From assembly GCA_946401755.1 (NCBI GenBank), contig CAMIVH010000043.1, positions 1 through 7,430 of the forward strand: a DNA stretch of 7,430 nucleotides, in the 5' to 3' direction. Source of the DNA: an uncultured Caryophanales bacterium (GTDB lineage Bacteria > Bacillota_I > Bacilli_A > RFN20 > CAG-826). The position numbers were made by a program, and so were the translations under genes. The notes beneath the pieces were generated by a model. It was not told the DNA's origin. It saw only the letters and a list, made by a program, of their open reading frames with translations, and did no database searches. Below, in pieces: positions 6,878 to 7,430 of the stretch. Within the stretch, counting starts at the first letter, position 1; each line of letters starts with the position of its first letter.

Positions 6878-6906
6878 AGTATATCAATTTATTGATATTT
6901 TCTCAA
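6878..6906 (-). promoter_or_regulatory. Sigma-A-type promoter of tnpB
   Basis: The minus strand has TTGAGA (6901-6906) as -35 and TATACT (6878-6883) as -10 with the ideal 17-base spacer. Transcription would start near 6871, giving a leader of about 65 bases before the tnpB ATG. The transcript would run through tnpB and the omega-RNA region toward the rsmB operon, because no convincing terminator lies between them. Confidence 0.6.
6881..6898. repeat. Perfect 8-base inverted repeat in the tnpB promoter/left end
   Basis: ATATCAAT-TT-ATTGATAT is a perfect palindrome with a two-base centre. It fills nearly the whole spacer of the tnpB promoter and overlaps the first half of the -10. It could be the left-end hairpin recognised by a TnpA transposase acting in trans, a repressor-type operator, or both. 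As a hairpin only six or seven pairs could form because the loop is too short. Confidence 0.6.
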
Positions 6907-6914
6907 CAAATATT

Positions 6915-7016
6915 TTAAATTTTTTATTGATGGTTACAGGACAATAATGCTAATTGGTATGCTTGCAATTCACCTCATCTTTGAAGATGTCCATCAGCTT
7001 GATGCGTTACTTCTGG
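6915..7016. other. Non-coding spacer between priA and the element, with two small hairpins
   Basis: About 100 bases with no convincing gene. The + strand contains CATCTTTGAAGATG (6977-6990, six-base arms) and CATCAGCTTGATG (6992-7004, five-base arms around GCT) almost in tandem. Neither is followed by a T-run on the minus strand, so they are not clear rho-independent terminators of priA. This stretch could be what remains of the ancestral priA-downstream region where other Bacilli carry def and fmt; no coding remnant of either was recognised. Confidence 0.4.
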
Positions 7017-7430
7017 TTACTCTATGTTAATCAGTAATTCGTAAGCACTGTTATAGGCAAATAGCTCCTGCATCTTGAGGAGAATATCGTGTGCTTTTTG
7101 AGGGTTTTTAAATTTGATTAAAATGGCTCTAACATGTAGACCCATATCAAATGGAATATATGGAGTGGATGGTCCTAAGATTTGTCCATCATCTAAAAAT
7201 TCATCGTTTAAGAAATCAACAATTCTAATCGTATTTTCGATAACTGTTTCTTCGTTTTTACCACGTATTGTGACACTCGCTAGATAGGCATATGGAGGAT
7301 AAAATTGTAGTTTACGCATTTCCATCTCTTTACGATAGAAAAGTTCATAGTCTTGTCTTGCCGCAAATGTAATCGCATAATGGCTTGGTAAATATGTTTG
7401 GATAATTGCCATACCTGGCTTTTCTTTTCT
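7017..7430 (-). CDS. priA: Primosomal protein N' (PriA helicase), C-terminal part (cut by window edge)
   Basis: PriA is the 3'-5' DNA helicase that restarts stalled replication forks by reloading the replisome. Only the last 137 residues are in the window. The frame is open to the right edge, so the Met at 7410-7412 is internal: the codons before it give RKEKPG, the family motif after the helicase core, leading into the segment IIQTYLPSHYA. Next are the C-terminal motifs FAARQDYELFYRKEMEMRK and YPPYAYLASV, then the GP...IKFK region (GPSTPYIPFD...ILIKFK) of the C-terminal domain. The protein ends INIE before TAA, slightly short of the usual family ending (DVDP plus a few residues), a minor difference that may be natural. 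The helicase and zinc-binding domains lie outside. In Firmicutes priA normally precedes def-fmt-rsmB, which fits the downstream genes here. Confidence 0.92.
   Translation of the reverse strand, partial: RKEKPGMAIIQTYLPSHYAITFAARQDYELFYRKEMEMRKLQFYPPYAYLASVTIRGKNEETVIENTIRIVDFLNDEFLDDGQILGPSTPYIPFDMGLHVRAILIKFKNPQKAHDILLKMQELFAYNSAYELLINIE

Larger units (their letters stand above)
5625..6914 (-). mobile_element. IS200/IS605-family element carrying only tnpB (IS1341-like, no tnpA); ends approximate
   Basis: A single intact tnpB is flanked by A+T-rich ends without terminal inverted repeats, as in this family. The right end has the stem-loop around the tnpB stop followed by GTGGGAGTATGTCAC (minus strand, down to 5625), a sequence style common at right ends of these elements. 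The left end is less clear: the minus strand has TTTAA at 6915-6919 directly before A+T-rich sequence leading into the tnpB promoter, and I use that as a tentative target-adjacent motif. No TnpA (Y1 HUH transposase) is encoded in the window, so movement would need TnpA from elsewhere. The element sits between priA and the rsmB operon without breaking either reading frame. The ends are inferred by eye and could be off by tens of bases. Confidence 0.6.

Noticed and set aside
6947..7030. Possible 27-residue hydrophobic peptide on the + strand (MLIGMLAIHLIFEDVHQ...) with AGGA upstream
   Set aside because: It is very short, overlaps the end of priA antisense, and has no promoter or homology I recognise. 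A chance frame is more likely.
1..7430. CRISPR array, tRNA, rRNA or riboswitch
   Set aside because: No regularly spaced repeats, cloverleaf or known aptamer pattern was seen; nearly all DNA is coding, and the only long gap is explained by the element ends.

Overview
The window is a piece of chromosome from a low-GC member of the Bacilli/Mollicutes side of the Firmicutes. Every gene is on the minus strand. In transcription order (right to left) it runs: priA C-terminus, a solitary TnpB-type insertion element, a small DUF1904-like protein with an acidic tail, an RsmB-like protein, rlmN, a PP2C phosphatase (prpC), a short Ser/Thr kinase (prkC), rsgA, and the N-terminus of rpe. This follows the classical Firmicutes order priA-def-fmt-rsmB-rlmN-prpC-prkC-rsgA-rpe, but def and fmt are absent between priA and rsmB. 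TGA is a stop (rsgA ends with it) and Trp is TGG, so this is not the Mycoplasma/Spiroplasma code. The kinase has only its catalytic domain, with no membrane segment or PASTA repeats. That suggests a wall-less or wall-reduced lineage using the standard code (Acholeplasma, Anaeroplasma or RF39/Izemoplasma-like); this placement is inference.

Right part (about 5560-7430): the last 137 residues of the PriA helicase, then about 100 bases of non-coding DNA with small hairpins. Next comes an IS200/IS605-family element of roughly 1.3 kb that carries only tnpB and no tnpA. TnpB looks catalytically intact (RuvC D179, E263, D346 and a four-Cys zinc finger). It has a good promoter whose spacer is a perfect palindrome, and a right-end hairpin typical of the omega-RNA (reRNA). 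The predicted guide points into the promoter region of the next operon.

Centre and left (1-5554): a compact operon. From rsmB to rpe every gene junction overlaps by 1, 4 or 8 bases, which implies translational coupling. The genes combine ribosome and RNA maintenance (an RsmB homologue, RlmN, the ribosome-assembly GTPase RsgA) with a phospho-signalling pair (PrpC, PrkC) and a pentose-phosphate enzyme (Rpe).

The most notable observation is that the RsmB homologue keeps the family length and overall layout but has lost the SAM-binding glycine motif and both catalytic cysteines (motif IV has MPDSS where PCS is expected, motif VI has YLVDT where YSTCT is expected). It reads as an intact RsmB pseudoenzyme kept in an operon of conserved genes. 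Secondary points are the PASTA-less kinase, the replacement of def-fmt by a DUF1904-like gene plus TnpB, and the position of the omega-RNA/guide next to the operon promoter.
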